64,000 bases of DNA from Spongospora subterranea f. sp. subterranea (lineage: Eukaryota > Endomyxa: Phytomyxea > Phytomyxea > Plasmodiophorida): the NCBI GenBank assembly GCA_049724395.1, contig JAUGWO010000267.1, positions 1-64,000 of the forward strand. Reading direction: 5' to 3'. The notes under the pieces are model-generated. The model had not been told where the DNA came from and ran no database searches. It worked only from the letters and a program-made list of their open reading frames with translations. Positions within the stretch are counted from its first letter, which is position 1. Each line of letters begins with the position of its first letter. Positions 43,361-53,022 of this stretch are shown in pieces. The position numbers and the translations under genes were made by a program.

Positions 43361-44276
43361 AAATTGGCATCTGAAGGATGTGACACGAAGTTGCTGTCGG
43401 AATGATAGTCCTCATCAAGGCCGTGTTTTGGTTCGTCAGGATCTGTCAAGGCATTATCAGGTAATCGGTCGCCGAAGCTGCGTTCCGAATGATAGTCCTC
43501 ATCAAGGCCGTATTCTGGTTCTTCAGGATCTGCCAAGGCATTATCAGGTAGTCGGTCGCCGAAGCTGCTTTCATTAAAGGTCACATTACGATGAACTGAA
43601 ACCTGACCAGATTCTGGATCGTAGAGATTATAACCTTTTTGATGATCTGCATAACCGATAAAGATGTACCGTCTTGCCCGGGGGTCTGGTTTAGTACGTT
43701 TCAAAGAGGGAACTACTGCATAAGCATCACAGCCGAAAACTCGTAGATAGCTCAAGTCTTGGGCGTGATTGAAGTAAGAATTTCATGTGGAGTGACGTCA
43801 GGTAAATTCGGATGCGGGCACAGGTTGTGCACATGAGTCGCTGTAAGAATGGCGGGACCCCAAAACTGCTTTGGAAGACGCGCATGAAGTAGCATCGCCC
43901 TAGCGGCATCCATCAGTGTTAAATGACCGCGTTCAGAGACAACATTTTGCTCAGATGAATATTCAACTGTCGATTCCATTCAATACCAGCCTCTTCCAAA
44001 AATGATGAAAACTCATGGTTCACGAACTCCTTCGCATTATCCCCGAACAAAATTTTGATCTTGTGATTTGTACGATTCTCCAATCGCAGTTTTAAGAGAC
44101 GAAATTTGTGAAATGCTTCGTTTTTTCGATGCAGCAGATATGTAAATTTGGATTTGCTGCAATGTTCAGAGAAGATGATAAAATATATCTCCAGATAAGG
44201 ATGCCACTGGCAGTGGACCACATTCATCAACGTCTAGTCGCTCTAACAGTTGCCATTTGTGAGGTTTGGACTTCGC
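43361..44276 (-). mobile_element. Copia retrotransposon fossil (integrase region)
   Basis: Minus-strand pieces read KPHKWQLLERLDVDECGPLP, then KILFGDNAKEFVNHEFSSFL, then TLMDAARAMLLHARLPKQFWGPAILTATHVHN, then LRVFGCDAYAVVPSLKRTKPDPRARRYIFIGY, typical of the end of a Copia integrase. After this come two in-frame 87-bp repeats (29 residues, SFGDRLPDNAL type) at 43401-43574. It is broken and partial. It lies between the LTR of gypsy A and the hAT at 44277 and is a different family from the Copia fossil at 17630. Confidence 0.8.
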
Positions 44277-46732
44277 TAGGGCTCCGACTCGGATCCGGAT
44301 ACTATCCGGTATCCGGTATCCGAGAAGTGCCTCGGATCGGATCTCGGATTTGACCCTGTATCCGATCCGAGTATCCGACGGTCATATATACACTTTGAAT
44401 GTCCGTCTTGCCTGTCATTAGGATTCCCTCATGGCTCAGAGGAACTCAAAGAAAAGAATGGCATGCGATCCTGTTGGCGCCCCTTCCAATCGTCCGCGGA
44501 GGCCAACTATCCGTTCCAGTCGCCCACAGCCACGCCCTTCCACTGGAGGCAACCCGGCGGGCCCGTCTTCTGGGTCTGGCACAGAATCAGAGGAGTCTTA
44601 TGTCGAAGACGTGGTTGATGTAATTTCTGATCCGATTTTATCAGCAAGATCTGGTACTTCCGAAAATAATCTTGATCCTCCAAGTGGCTCCAAGAATAAC
44701 ATTCAACAACCACAAGGAGCGGTTCATCAGCATATATCTCGCTGCGATAGCGACGGTAATATACGTTTTTCTTGTAACTATTGCAAGAAGCAATGGATAT
44801 ATACAGAGGAGGAGTTTAAAAGACGTGGATCCAGCACGAGTAATCAGTTGAAGCATGTGCGAACTGTGCATTCCAGACATTTCAATGGAAATACAGCAGT
44901 CGGCCCCATGGATGGTTACATTGCAACCACGTCTGAGATAGAAAAGCGACTCGCTACGAATGTTCATATTTCTGATGATTTAATTCGCGAAGGGATTGAA
45001 AATTTTGTCATGGCCGAGATGGAACCGTTTACTTTGGTGGAATCCGAAACATTTCTTACTCTTCTCAAACTATGCATCAAGTGTAAACGAGAGAATGTCT
45101 TTATCCCAAAAGCTGATGCGCTTAAAAACGGGGTCATGAAACGAACGCTAAAGATGAAGGAAGACCTAAAGAAGAGTTTCTCCAATGCCAGTTCAGCCGT
45201 CCATCTTTGCCTCGACATGTGGACGTCGCCCAACATGTTCTCGTTCCTGGCAGTAACTGCTCACTTTATTGACTCCGATTGGAATCTGGTGGAACGATTG
45301 TTAACATTTCAGGATACCACCGATCATACCGGGGCCGGAATGGCGGCTTTAGTAAAGGAGACCATGGTAGAATTTGATTTTGCTGCGCGTTTGGGCTGCC
45401 TCACGATGGATAATGCGTCGAACAACGACACTCTGGTCTCCGCTCTTTCTCAACATTTACAGGAAATTTCGACGAACGGCATTAACGGTATTCCAGCTAA
45501 ATGGGATCCGATCCATTCAAGAATTAGATGCCTTCCCCATGTCATAAACTTGGCAGCTCAGGCTTTTTTGAAAGCTTTTGGCGATGAAGACACGCTTTTG
45601 GTTTCTGACGACGATGTTCCAGATGTTTCTTCTTCTAATATTTTGAAACGTTTGCGATATATTGTAAAGAAACCCAGGTCCAGTCCAAGTCAGCGGAAAG
45701 AATTCCTTGGACAATGCGAATTGGCCAACGTTGAAAGGCTTATGCTCATTTTGGATGTGAGAACGCGATGGAATTCAACCTTTTATATGATCCAACGAGC
45801 TGTTAAGGTGCGTTGTGGAATGCAAAATTGGCTGCGAACTGATCCTGAGATTGGGCGAGCCAAGCTTGGCTGCATGCAGTTTTGTCAGGATGAATGGGAG
45901 CGTCTGGAACGTGTGTCTTGTTTATTAGAGATGTTCGAGAATGCAAGCAAATTGATGTCGGGAGAAAAATATCCAACACTATCTTTTGTAATGCCCATCT
46001 TCATCGAGCTTTTCACGTTCATCGAACGTCAAGTGCAAATTCCGCTGGATGATCCAATGTTAGGCCCACTGAATGCTGCCCATGCGGTTCTTGCCAAATA
46101 TTATTCATTCACTGACGATTCGCATTACTATCTTCTGGCTGTGCTGCTGGACCCGAGGTTTAAAACAAAGTACCTGAAGCGAAAAGGCTTTGATATCGAT
46201 TACCCAGGTCTCATCGAGCAAACCGTTGTTCTTTTTGAAAGACCTGGTCAAAGCTATCCAAAGGTCGAAAGAGACTGGAGAAGAAACGTTATCCAACAAT
46301 GTCATGTCAGATAACACGACGCTATTCACTGACATGTTCGCGCATTGTTTCGCAGAAGCCCAGGGCCATATGAATGAAGTCGATACGTATTTGAGCCTAC
46401 ATTGTGAAGACCCCAATGTGGACCCTGTATACTACTGGAAAGCGCACTCAATGCAATTTCCACTCTTGAGTATAGTGGCGAAAAATGTTTTGTCAATACC
46501 TGGGTCATCAGTAGCAGTTGAGCGTATCTTTAACTGCGGTCGTGATATGATCGGATTACGTCGCCAGTCTTTAAAACCAGAGACCATGTCAGCGTTGATG
46601 TTTGGGAGAAGCACCCTTAAGTCTCAATAAAAGATCTAAAATGTTCTCCGATGATTTGAAAATCGCCAATTGTATGATCGGATACCGGATACCTATCCGG
46701 ATCCGATCCGACTCGATCCGATCGGAGCCCTA
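44277..46732 (+). mobile_element. hAT transposon, nearly whole
   Basis: The termini are inverted: TAGGGCTCCGACTCGGATCC from 44277 and GATCCGATCGGAGCCCTA ending at 46732. Just inside, both ends carry repeated ATCCGGATACC-type subterminal motifs, as is usual for hAT elements. The 8-bp flanks (GACTTCGC and GTTTCAGC) agree at only four positions, so a clean target duplication is not preserved. It carries one transposase gene (44431-46630). Confidence 0.88.
44431..46630 (+). CDS. hAT transposase with BED zinc finger
   Basis: A 627-residue frame opens at ATG 44431. A BED-type zinc finger occupies about residues 108-150 (FSCNYCKKQWIY ... NQLKHVRTVHSRHF). The RNase-H-like core shows LCLDMWTSPNMFSFLAVTAHF near residue 260, GCLTMDNASNNDTLVSAL near 326, then IRCLPHVINLAAQAFLK and LDVRTRWNSTFYMI. 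The hAT C-terminal dimerisation domain (YYWKAHSMQFPLLSIVAKNVLSIPGSSVAVERIFNCGRD) lies in another frame at 46330-46630. The first frame ends at 46314, so one frame change is needed between about 46230 and 46310. That could be a single indel or an unrecognised splice. Otherwise the gene is complete. Confidence 0.85.
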
Positions 46733-48539
46733 GTTTCAGCAATTTGATAAAACATTGAATGCATAGCTTCGATTGGATTGGTATCCGTTGCGTGACTTCT
46801 CTGCGAACTCTGCATCCATGAAATCCCTTTTACAACGGAAAACGAGGCGAGCGACACTCTCTTTTAGCCACCATTCAAACCACATGGAAGCGTTGGGATA
46901 CGTGACCTATAAAATTTTAGACAAGGTAGTCGTTACGTGCAAATCGCACTTGAAGGGCATCAATAGCGATGTTGAAAGCTTCCTCCATGGGTTCTCGAAC
47001 AGCTTGCTTTACAAGTTGTAAAACCTGTCCATTGTCCCCTGATCCGACAATTGCAGAATTCCTACTGATTCTCTCCGCCGAGTTGATGAAGTGCACCTCA
47101 CAGCCTTTAATTAGACTATTCGCATCCTCTGACAATGTATCAAGACAGCATTGAATTCCCAAATCCCGATAGTAATCGCTCAACACCTACAGCACAGTAA
47201 GTGACTATTGAGATTACGCCTGTTTATGATTGACCTTCACGTATGCTGCTACAAATCCCTGGTTTTGGGCTTTGGAATAATCCATCACTGCCCCACAAAG
47301 TTGACGGAACAATGAGACACGGTCATTCATCGTAACGTCGCCAGGTTGGCTCCGTAACCGAGACATGATCATTTCAAGCAAAACCACGAGATGAACTCGA
47401 TGATGCTCGCTGGTGAGCCCGTCAAGCCACGAGTACAAAACAGGAACCCACCTTTTAATCAACACGCAGTACACGGCAGACGTCATCAAGTATCCGTTTT
47501 TAAAAACGAATACGTGACGTCAGAAACGCACCCACCACACTGGCGTCCTGTTATAGGGAAGAGATGGTTTTGGAATTGGATGGGTCTCGCGCATATTTAG
47601 AAAAAAAACTTTCAATCATGAAGGGAGAAGCAACAGACACGTGCATTCGTGATAAATGCAGGTCATTGGATCGGAGGCTATTTGTGAACGTAGTCTGGAA
47701 CTGTTTGATCTGATCCAATGTTTCGGAAACGCCTGTTGCGTTGATTAGATTAAGAAAACTTTTGTAAACCTATGAAAAAAATACCTGGCAGTGTAATACC
47801 TAGTTCCTTCAAAATTTCCCTGCGAAAATAGGCAACCCTGCCCTTGTTCCCGAAAGCTGGCGAAATGTGACGTATTGATTCGGTGGGACGGACCCGGAGC
47901 TCCAACGATCAGCTGCATCGCCGTTTTGTTGGGCGCAGCGGAAATAATGTCAACGAGCTTTGCCTTCGTGTACACATCCGGCTTGTTCGTATGTGGGACA
48001 TCATGTTTGTGAATGCCATGATGCAAGATAATGCACCGGTCTTTCAACCAGTGATGAACCCACAAAACCTTGCATTCGCACTTGACATACTCAAGATCCA
48101 TTAAGCAATTCTGACAAACACTATAGAGCAAAGAGTTATTTTAGCCTATTCGCAAGTGTAAAGCGAACCTCTGTTTGATCAGTGATGGCTTATTCTGATT
48201 GGGCCGTTTAATAACTTGGCAATCGCTGTTGGAACAGCTGATAAGGCCCGCACAAACTTTGTACTGCAGAGTTATGGCAACATCGTTGGTTTTGGGATGA
48301 AGTAATTTCTTAGATTTTGTGCAGCGAAACTGCCAATGGCTGTATCGCTGCATCAAATTCGCTTTTTCCGACATCCGTTCGAACCTATAACTGCATTCAC
48401 CGCTGATAGCCAGTGGAACGCCATCTTTGTCCAGCTGGTGCTCACTACTGTTAACAGGTGAATATGCGAAGTCCTGTTCTTCGAAATCACAATCCATTCG
48501 CTTCACCATGACGAGAACTGAAATGCGGACATCACGAGG
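46733..48539 (-). mobile_element. Zinc-finger MULE remnant, minus strand
   Basis: Minus-strand pieces match, in order, the transposase at 58374-60800. The zinc-finger lead-in is GECSYRFERMSEKANLMQRYSHWQFRC ... VCAGLISCSNSDC (48569-48141). The His pair is in DRCIILHHGIHKHDVPH, followed by NKTAMQLIVGAPG (48131-47745). The core is MMTSAVYCVLIKRWVPVLYSWLDGLT and LCGAVMDYSKAQNQGF (47489-47214). CEVHFINSAERISRNSAIVG follows (47186-46917), and TNPIEAMHSMFYQIAE with the catalytic Glu lies at about 46790-46740. It is decayed by several frame changes. It is cut on the left by the hAT at 44277 and on the right by the Tc1-like element at 48542. No C-terminal AT-hook or peptidase part remains. Confidence 0.8.
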
Positions 48540-48541
48540 TA

Positions 48542-51135
48542 CAGTACCGGACAGCTTAACCTGACACACTTTGTATGGGACCCACGGGAATTTGTTTCAG
48601 AGGAACGATTATGTGGTTTTTGTTTCAACACTCGCTGTTATTGGTTAGATCTCGGCGAGATCAACATTCTGACAGAGTTAGATTTTTTCTAAGTCAAATA
48701 TTGACTGTGAAATAGAATTTCCCGTTTGTATGGTGGGCAAGGAAATTGAATTTTGTATGGGCGAAAACGAAACACCTCAATTTTTGCGTACGCATATTAG
48801 GTTTTTTTGCGCGCGCACATTGTTACTGCGCACGCAGTTTTGTTAGTGCGTAAACAAAACTAGACCCAGGTCACCCCCTTGAAAAAACAAAGTTTTTCTT
48901 GTGATTTTCACGACGACCCTGCTAACGGATCGAAACCAATTCAATTCTCAGTCCTCAATTTCAATGGCTCGTAAAACTAAACGCTCAATGCAATTACACC
49001 ACGCGAGAGAATGCAAAAAATTGAAGTCGTTGGCCGAACCTGAACCTGATGCTGATCATAGCGATAGTCAAGGTGATGATTTTTACTTTTCGAATGATGA
49101 GGTCTTGACTGACAAAGAAATTGATTCATCAACGACCTCGTTTTTGAAATGGATCCCTGGAGCTGGATCACATCTTCGTAACAGTTACTCTAAGAATAGC
49201 ACGACTACGTTGTGGAGAAGAAAAAAAGCCAACCAAGCGAAAATCGACTCGTCATCAAATAATCACAAGATTCTGGAGTATTTTAGTTCATGCGTTCGAC
49301 AAACCACTAATGGGCAGTCGGTTTGCGATGGATTATCGTCCGATTCTGAGTCAGAAAATGGGAAAGATGTCTCCGGACACAGTGCCCTAAAACTTCTTGA
49401 AGATCTTACAGCCTTCAACTGCTCCCAAACCATCGAAAAAAGCTTGAAGGACATTTCCAAATATGATTATCTTCGATATCATGCAATTAAGCAATATCTT
49501 ACTTTGCGTCAGAACTCTATTACGATGATGCAAGCTTCGAAACAAGTTGCATCTCAGTTTTTTCCAAACAACAATGCTGATTCATATTCGCGAAAGATCA
49601 GGCGATGGGCGAGTTTTTTCCTTCGTCACCAAAAGCTACCATGTCACCGCCAAGGTTGTTTTATCAAGGTCAAATCACTTGTGAATGACGAAGATGTCGC
49701 CAAGGAATGCATGATATGGCTACGATCGCAGCGGAACGACGCTGTATCGGGATTATCATTCTCGCAATGGGTGAAAGCTGAATTGCACGTCCGTTTGAAA
49801 ATGGGTAATCCTGTCACGATCTCAGAAAGAACGGCAACACGGTGGTTGAACACGCTGGGTTTGCGTTTTGGAGGATATAAGAAAGGTCTGTATAATGACG
49901 GCCATGAAAGGGAAGATGTCGTCATATATAGAGAGTCGTTTTTATCTCGAATGGACGTCTACGATCGAAGGATGGCAAAATTTGAAGGAGACGAGCTGAT
50001 GAATATTGTGGAGCCAACGCTTGCACCGGGGGAGAAAAAATTAATTTTATTAACACATGATGAATCATGCTTCAGCTCTTACGACGGGAAAAAAACTATA
50101 TGGATTGATGATAACCATATGCCATTACGGCCCAAGGGAGAAGGGAGGAGTGTAATGGTGTCAGAATTTTTGTGCGAGTGTCATGGGCCCCTAAAACTCG
50201 ATGACGAACAGCAAGCTCAGAACCCTGGCGTTCCTATTGAATCAGTGGTAATCATAAAGCCCGGTAAAAACTCAGATGGATACTGGACGAATGCTGATCT
50301 AGCAAAGCAGCTGGGCGATAAAGTTTTGCCAATTTTCAGGATTCTACATCCGAATTGTCAAGCTTTGGTCCTGTTTGATAACTCGCAGAACCATCATGCC
50401 CTGCCACCCGATGCACTCAACGCAAAGGTCCTAACAGTAAAAGATGGCGGAAAGAACATCAGGTCTCAACGGAACGGATGGTTCATCCAGGAAGGCCAAA
50501 AAGTGACTCAGCCCATGCAGGATGATCAAGGCGTACAGAAAGGACTCCGAACGATTCTGACTGAACGTGGACTGTGGAATAATTCCATGTCGTTAGCTGG
50601 TGCGCGGGCATTGCTGCAGGAACAACCCGATTTCCAAGAGCAGCGGGAGTGGTTAACGGAAATCGTGGAACAAAGTGGTGGAATCATCGACTATTATCCA
50701 AAGTTTCACTGCGAAATGAATTTTATAGAAATGTTCTGGGCGGCGTGTAAAAGTTTCACCAGGAAGAATTGTACATATTCTTTTCGGGATCTAGTGAAGA
50801 TCGTGCCGATCGCTCTTTCAAGCGTGTCGTTAACGCAGATCCGAAGATTCGCCAGAAAGTGTTATCGATATATCGATGCGTATCGAGTGACCGGTCAAGA
50901 CGGCAATAAACTATCGCCACGCCAGGTAGAATTTGCTGTTAAGAAATACAAGCGCCATCGCAGCCTGCCAAAAAGGATGCTGGAAGACCTCCAAATTTGA
51001 TACACATGAATAATTACTGTTGGTTTATCAGTTGCAGTTGCGCAATTTAATTTACCGTACGGTGTTTCTTAAATTGTGCGCGCAGTTTTCAAAAACCAAA
51101 TTGAAAAGCGTGTCAAGTTAAGATGTCCGGTACTG
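48542..51135 (+). mobile_element. Intact-looking Tc1-like transposon
   Basis: The termini CAGTACCGGACAGCTTAACC (from 48542) and AGTTAAGATGTCCGGTACTG (ending at 51135) are inverted, with TA on each side (48540-48541 and 51136-51137). The single gene inside (48964-51000) is fully open. The element is inserted in debris of the zinc-finger MULE. A truncated near-identical copy lies at 32189-33201. Confidence 0.95.
48964..51000 (+). CDS. Tc1/mariner-related DDE transposase, full length
   Basis: This is an undamaged frame of 678 residues from the first ATG (MARKTKRSMQLHH). The open frame extends slightly upstream without another ATG. After an acidic N-terminus comes FLRNSYSKNSTTTLWRRKK-type basic sequence, then a helix-turn-helix half (LSFSQWVKAELH, ERTATRWLNTLGLRFGGYKKGLYNDGHERED, around residues 270-325). 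The catalytic triad is visible: Asp in LTHDESCFSS (near 365), Asp in LFDNSQNHHALPPDAL (near 472), and Glu in FHCEMNFIEMFWAACK (near 586). The C-terminal RRFARKCYRYIDAYRVTG and KKYKRHRSLPKRML blocks are family hallmarks. This long Tc1-related group is common in fungi. It may still be functional, judged only from the open frame and matching ends. Confidence 0.93.
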   Translation: MARKTKRSMQLHHARECKKLKSLAEPEPDADHSDSQGDDFYFSNDEVLTDKEIDSSTTSFLKWIPGAGSHLRNSYSKNSTTTLWRRKKANQAKIDSSSNNHKILEYFSSCVRQTTNGQSVCDGLSSDSESENGKDVSGHSALKLLEDLTAFNCSQTIEKSLKDISKYDYLRYHAIKQYLTLRQNSITMMQASKQVASQFFPNNNADSYSRKIRRWASFFLRHQKLPCHRQGCFIKVKSLVNDEDVAKECMIWLRSQRNDAVSGLSFSQWVKAELHVRLKMGNPVTISERTATRWLNTLGLRFGGYKKGLYNDGHEREDVVIYRESFLSRMDVYDRRMAKFEGDELMNIVEPTLAPGEKKLILLTHDESCFSSYDGKKTIWIDDNHMPLRPKGEGRSVMVSEFLCECHGPLKLDDEQQAQNPGVPIESVVIIKPGKNSDGYWTNADLAKQLGDKVLPIFRILHPNCQALVLFDNSQNHHALPPDALNAKVLTVKDGGKNIRSQRNGWFIQEGQKVTQPMQDDQGVQKGLRTILTERGLWNNSMSLAGARALLQEQPDFQEQREWLTEIVEQSGGIIDYYPKFHCEMNFIEMFWAACKSFTRKNCTYSFRDLVKIVPIALSSVSLTQIRRFARKCYRYIDAYRVTGQDGNKLSPRQVEFAVKKYKRHRSLPKRMLEDLQI

Positions 51136-51137
51136 TA

Positions 51138-51330
51138 TTCCCTTCGCCAGATTTTAGTTCGCGCAAAATGTGATATTCCACGTGACGCAGTTTCTAGGCA
51201 AGTATCCGTCCGTGTGAGGATTGTGCGCTTCGATTTTAAGGACGATCGGAGAATTGAATACCTCGATTTACGGGCGGTCGTAGGATTGAATAAAGGACAC
51301 TTTGCATTTGAGCTGCTATCGGAAGGTTAA
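51138..51330 (+). pseudogene. Fragment resembling the zinc-finger MULE N-terminus
   Basis: The plus-strand piece CDIPRDAVSRQVSVRVRIVRFDFKDDRR resembles VPRDVRISVLVMVKRMDCDFEEQDF, encoded on minus at 48540-48470. The two pieces lie on either side of the Tc1-like element and point in opposite directions. The similarity is short and could reflect two MULE copies arranged head to head. The remainder (EYLDLRAVVGLNKGHFAFELLSEG) is unassigned. Confidence 0.4.
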
Positions 51331-51359
51331 CTCGAGTGTAGTTGTCGAGCGATTGAGCC

Positions 51360-51915
51360 GAAGTCGCTACAAAGCGCAATCAACACGTCATTGAAGCACC
51401 TGGTGACGATAATGTTAACAGGGTCATTTGAAACATTTGCACTACCGACTTTGTGATTGTCCAACCACTACGTTGGACGCGCTCTTGGGTTCTCGTCAAC
51501 ATCGACGTATCTGCTGGGATGAATGAGGTCCTGTATAAGCAAAACATTTTTAAGATGTTCAAAAGTCTCCCGTTCCATTCGCATGTTTTCGCGAAACCTT
51601 CGTCTATTTCCATGCAGAAGCTCTTTCATCCAGGCGTCGTCTGACAAGGACGATGTCCTGCAAGGTTCTTTCATACAAAAGTCGCAGAGTACCACAAGCA
51701 TATCGAAAGAAACACGACGTCAACAGGAGAAGACATTGATATAAATTTGATGCTTAATACACCACGCAGAATTCCGACAATTTGAAAACGGCGCCCAAAC
51801 GGAGCTCAGAGCTCCGTTCGGATTTTATTTTGTAACGTCAGGGGAGATAACGGCGTTTTGGACATCGTAACGGCGTTACAAGCTCCGTTAGCGTGGTTAC
51901 CAGACGCGCTCTTAC
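51360..51915 (-). mobile_element. Truncated HARBI1-type Harbinger copy
   Basis: The minus-strand copy matches the left 650 bp of the element at 25240. Shared features are the GAGCTCAGAGCTCCG palindrome, the AACGGCGTTACAAGCTCCGT segment and the frame LSDDAWMKELLHGNRRRFRENMRMERETFEHLKNVLLIQDL (51650-51520). It ends at 51360 in the sequence corresponding to 25890, so the core and Glu are lost. It has small internal deletions relative to the other copy. Confidence 0.8.
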
Positions 51916-52011
51916 TGGCCAAGAAACTGCCTGGCCGCCCATTCAATAGTAAACGACCTATAAATTATTATATACACTTAAGTGTACATGTGATTTACAA
52001 ATATGATTGAG

Positions 52012-52042
52012 ACTAGGGTCGGTTAAGGTGATCGCCACTGTA
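52012..52042 (-). repeat. Orphan Tc1-like terminus
   Basis: GGTTAAGGTGATCGCCACTG followed by TA (52021-52042) is nearly identical to the right end of the element at 454-3813. No matching partner end was found nearby. Confidence 0.65.
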
Positions 52043-52243
52043 CCTTACATATGCACTGAGAGGAGCCCTGCAACGTTTCTTTCGAAAGAAGATCTGGGCC
52101 TGGTTAGTGGTTATTCCTTGTATTTGTTTTTGTCAAGATCCATTTTTTACCCAGATTTCCTTACTAGGTGAACTGGTTCAGGTTTTTTGGGCTGATGTCA
52201 CTCCCGGTGTGTATTTTTCATCACATGAAATTACCTGATTACA

Positions 52244-52865
52244 ATGCCTATTGAAAGAGGATATTTTAGAAAGGCGTTACTCGGATCCAAATCGTTAATT
52301 GGTAACTGCTCATGGCGCCAAATAAAATTGTATATGAACGGCCAGGTCTCTCCTCCGAAGAAATTCGAGGAGTTGCATGAAGCGTTCAGTCTGTTTGACG
52401 CAGATGGATCTGGTGAGATTGACCCACAAGAGCTAAAAGGTGCAGCTATGAAATCTTTCGGATATGACGTTAAGAATCAGATGGTTTACCAGGTACTCCT
52501 GTTTCTCGAACGAGAGCTGACAGATAAATCGTTACTTGAACCATTGTCTGATGTTAGGTACTGGAATCATTAGATCAAGATGGCTCTAAAACTATCTGGT
52601 TTTAATGAATTCCTAGATATGATGACGGCGCGAATGACATCAAAAGATTCACGTGAAGATATTTTAAAAGTTTTTCGGCTTATTTGATAATGATAACAAG
52701 GGTAAGATCTCGTTGGACAATCTACGACGTGTTGCACGAGAATTAGGTGAAGATATGACCGACGATGAGTTAAAAGAGATGGTCACACGGGCAGACCTCG
52801 ATGGCGATGGTTTTATCAATGAGGATGAATTCTACAATATAATGACTAAGAAGACATTCCAATAG
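52244..52865 (+). CDS. Centrin (EF-hand calcium-binding protein)
   Basis: The first visible exon carries EF-hand 1 ([29 protein letters not shown]). A canonical 60-bp intron follows (52492-52551, CAG|GTACTC...TGTTAG|GTACTG), then EF-hand 2 ([24 protein letters not shown]), EF-hand 3 ([24 protein letters not shown]) and EF-hand 4 ([24 protein letters not shown]), with a stop at 52863-52865. The order and the C-terminus (MTKKTFQ, compare MKKTSLF/Y) identify centrin/caltractin, a component of centrioles and basal bodies. The frame shifts by one base near 52600 and again near 52680, so this is either a decaying gene or a sequence with two indel errors. The true N-terminal exon could not be fixed; 52244 is the first in-frame Met. 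Confidence 0.8.
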
Positions 52866-53022
52866 GCTCATGTCAGGAGCCTCTCTATAAGCAACTAGTA
52901 GAGCCCTATATGTGTGAATAATACATCATCACTGAGTCAGATGTTTCTCAAAGACGTTTAATGATTGATCAATTGGTACTCATGGATACAACAAAAATCG
53001 TATATCGTGCAATAATGCCACC

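Noticed and set aside
46105-46614. Minus-strand frames at the end of the hAT gene
   Set aside because: They are antisense to the hAT dimerisation domain, which is recognisable on plus.
44269-46740. 8-bp target duplication of the hAT element
   Set aside because: The flanks GACTTCGC and GTTTCAGC agree at only four of eight positions, so the duplication cannot be claimed.
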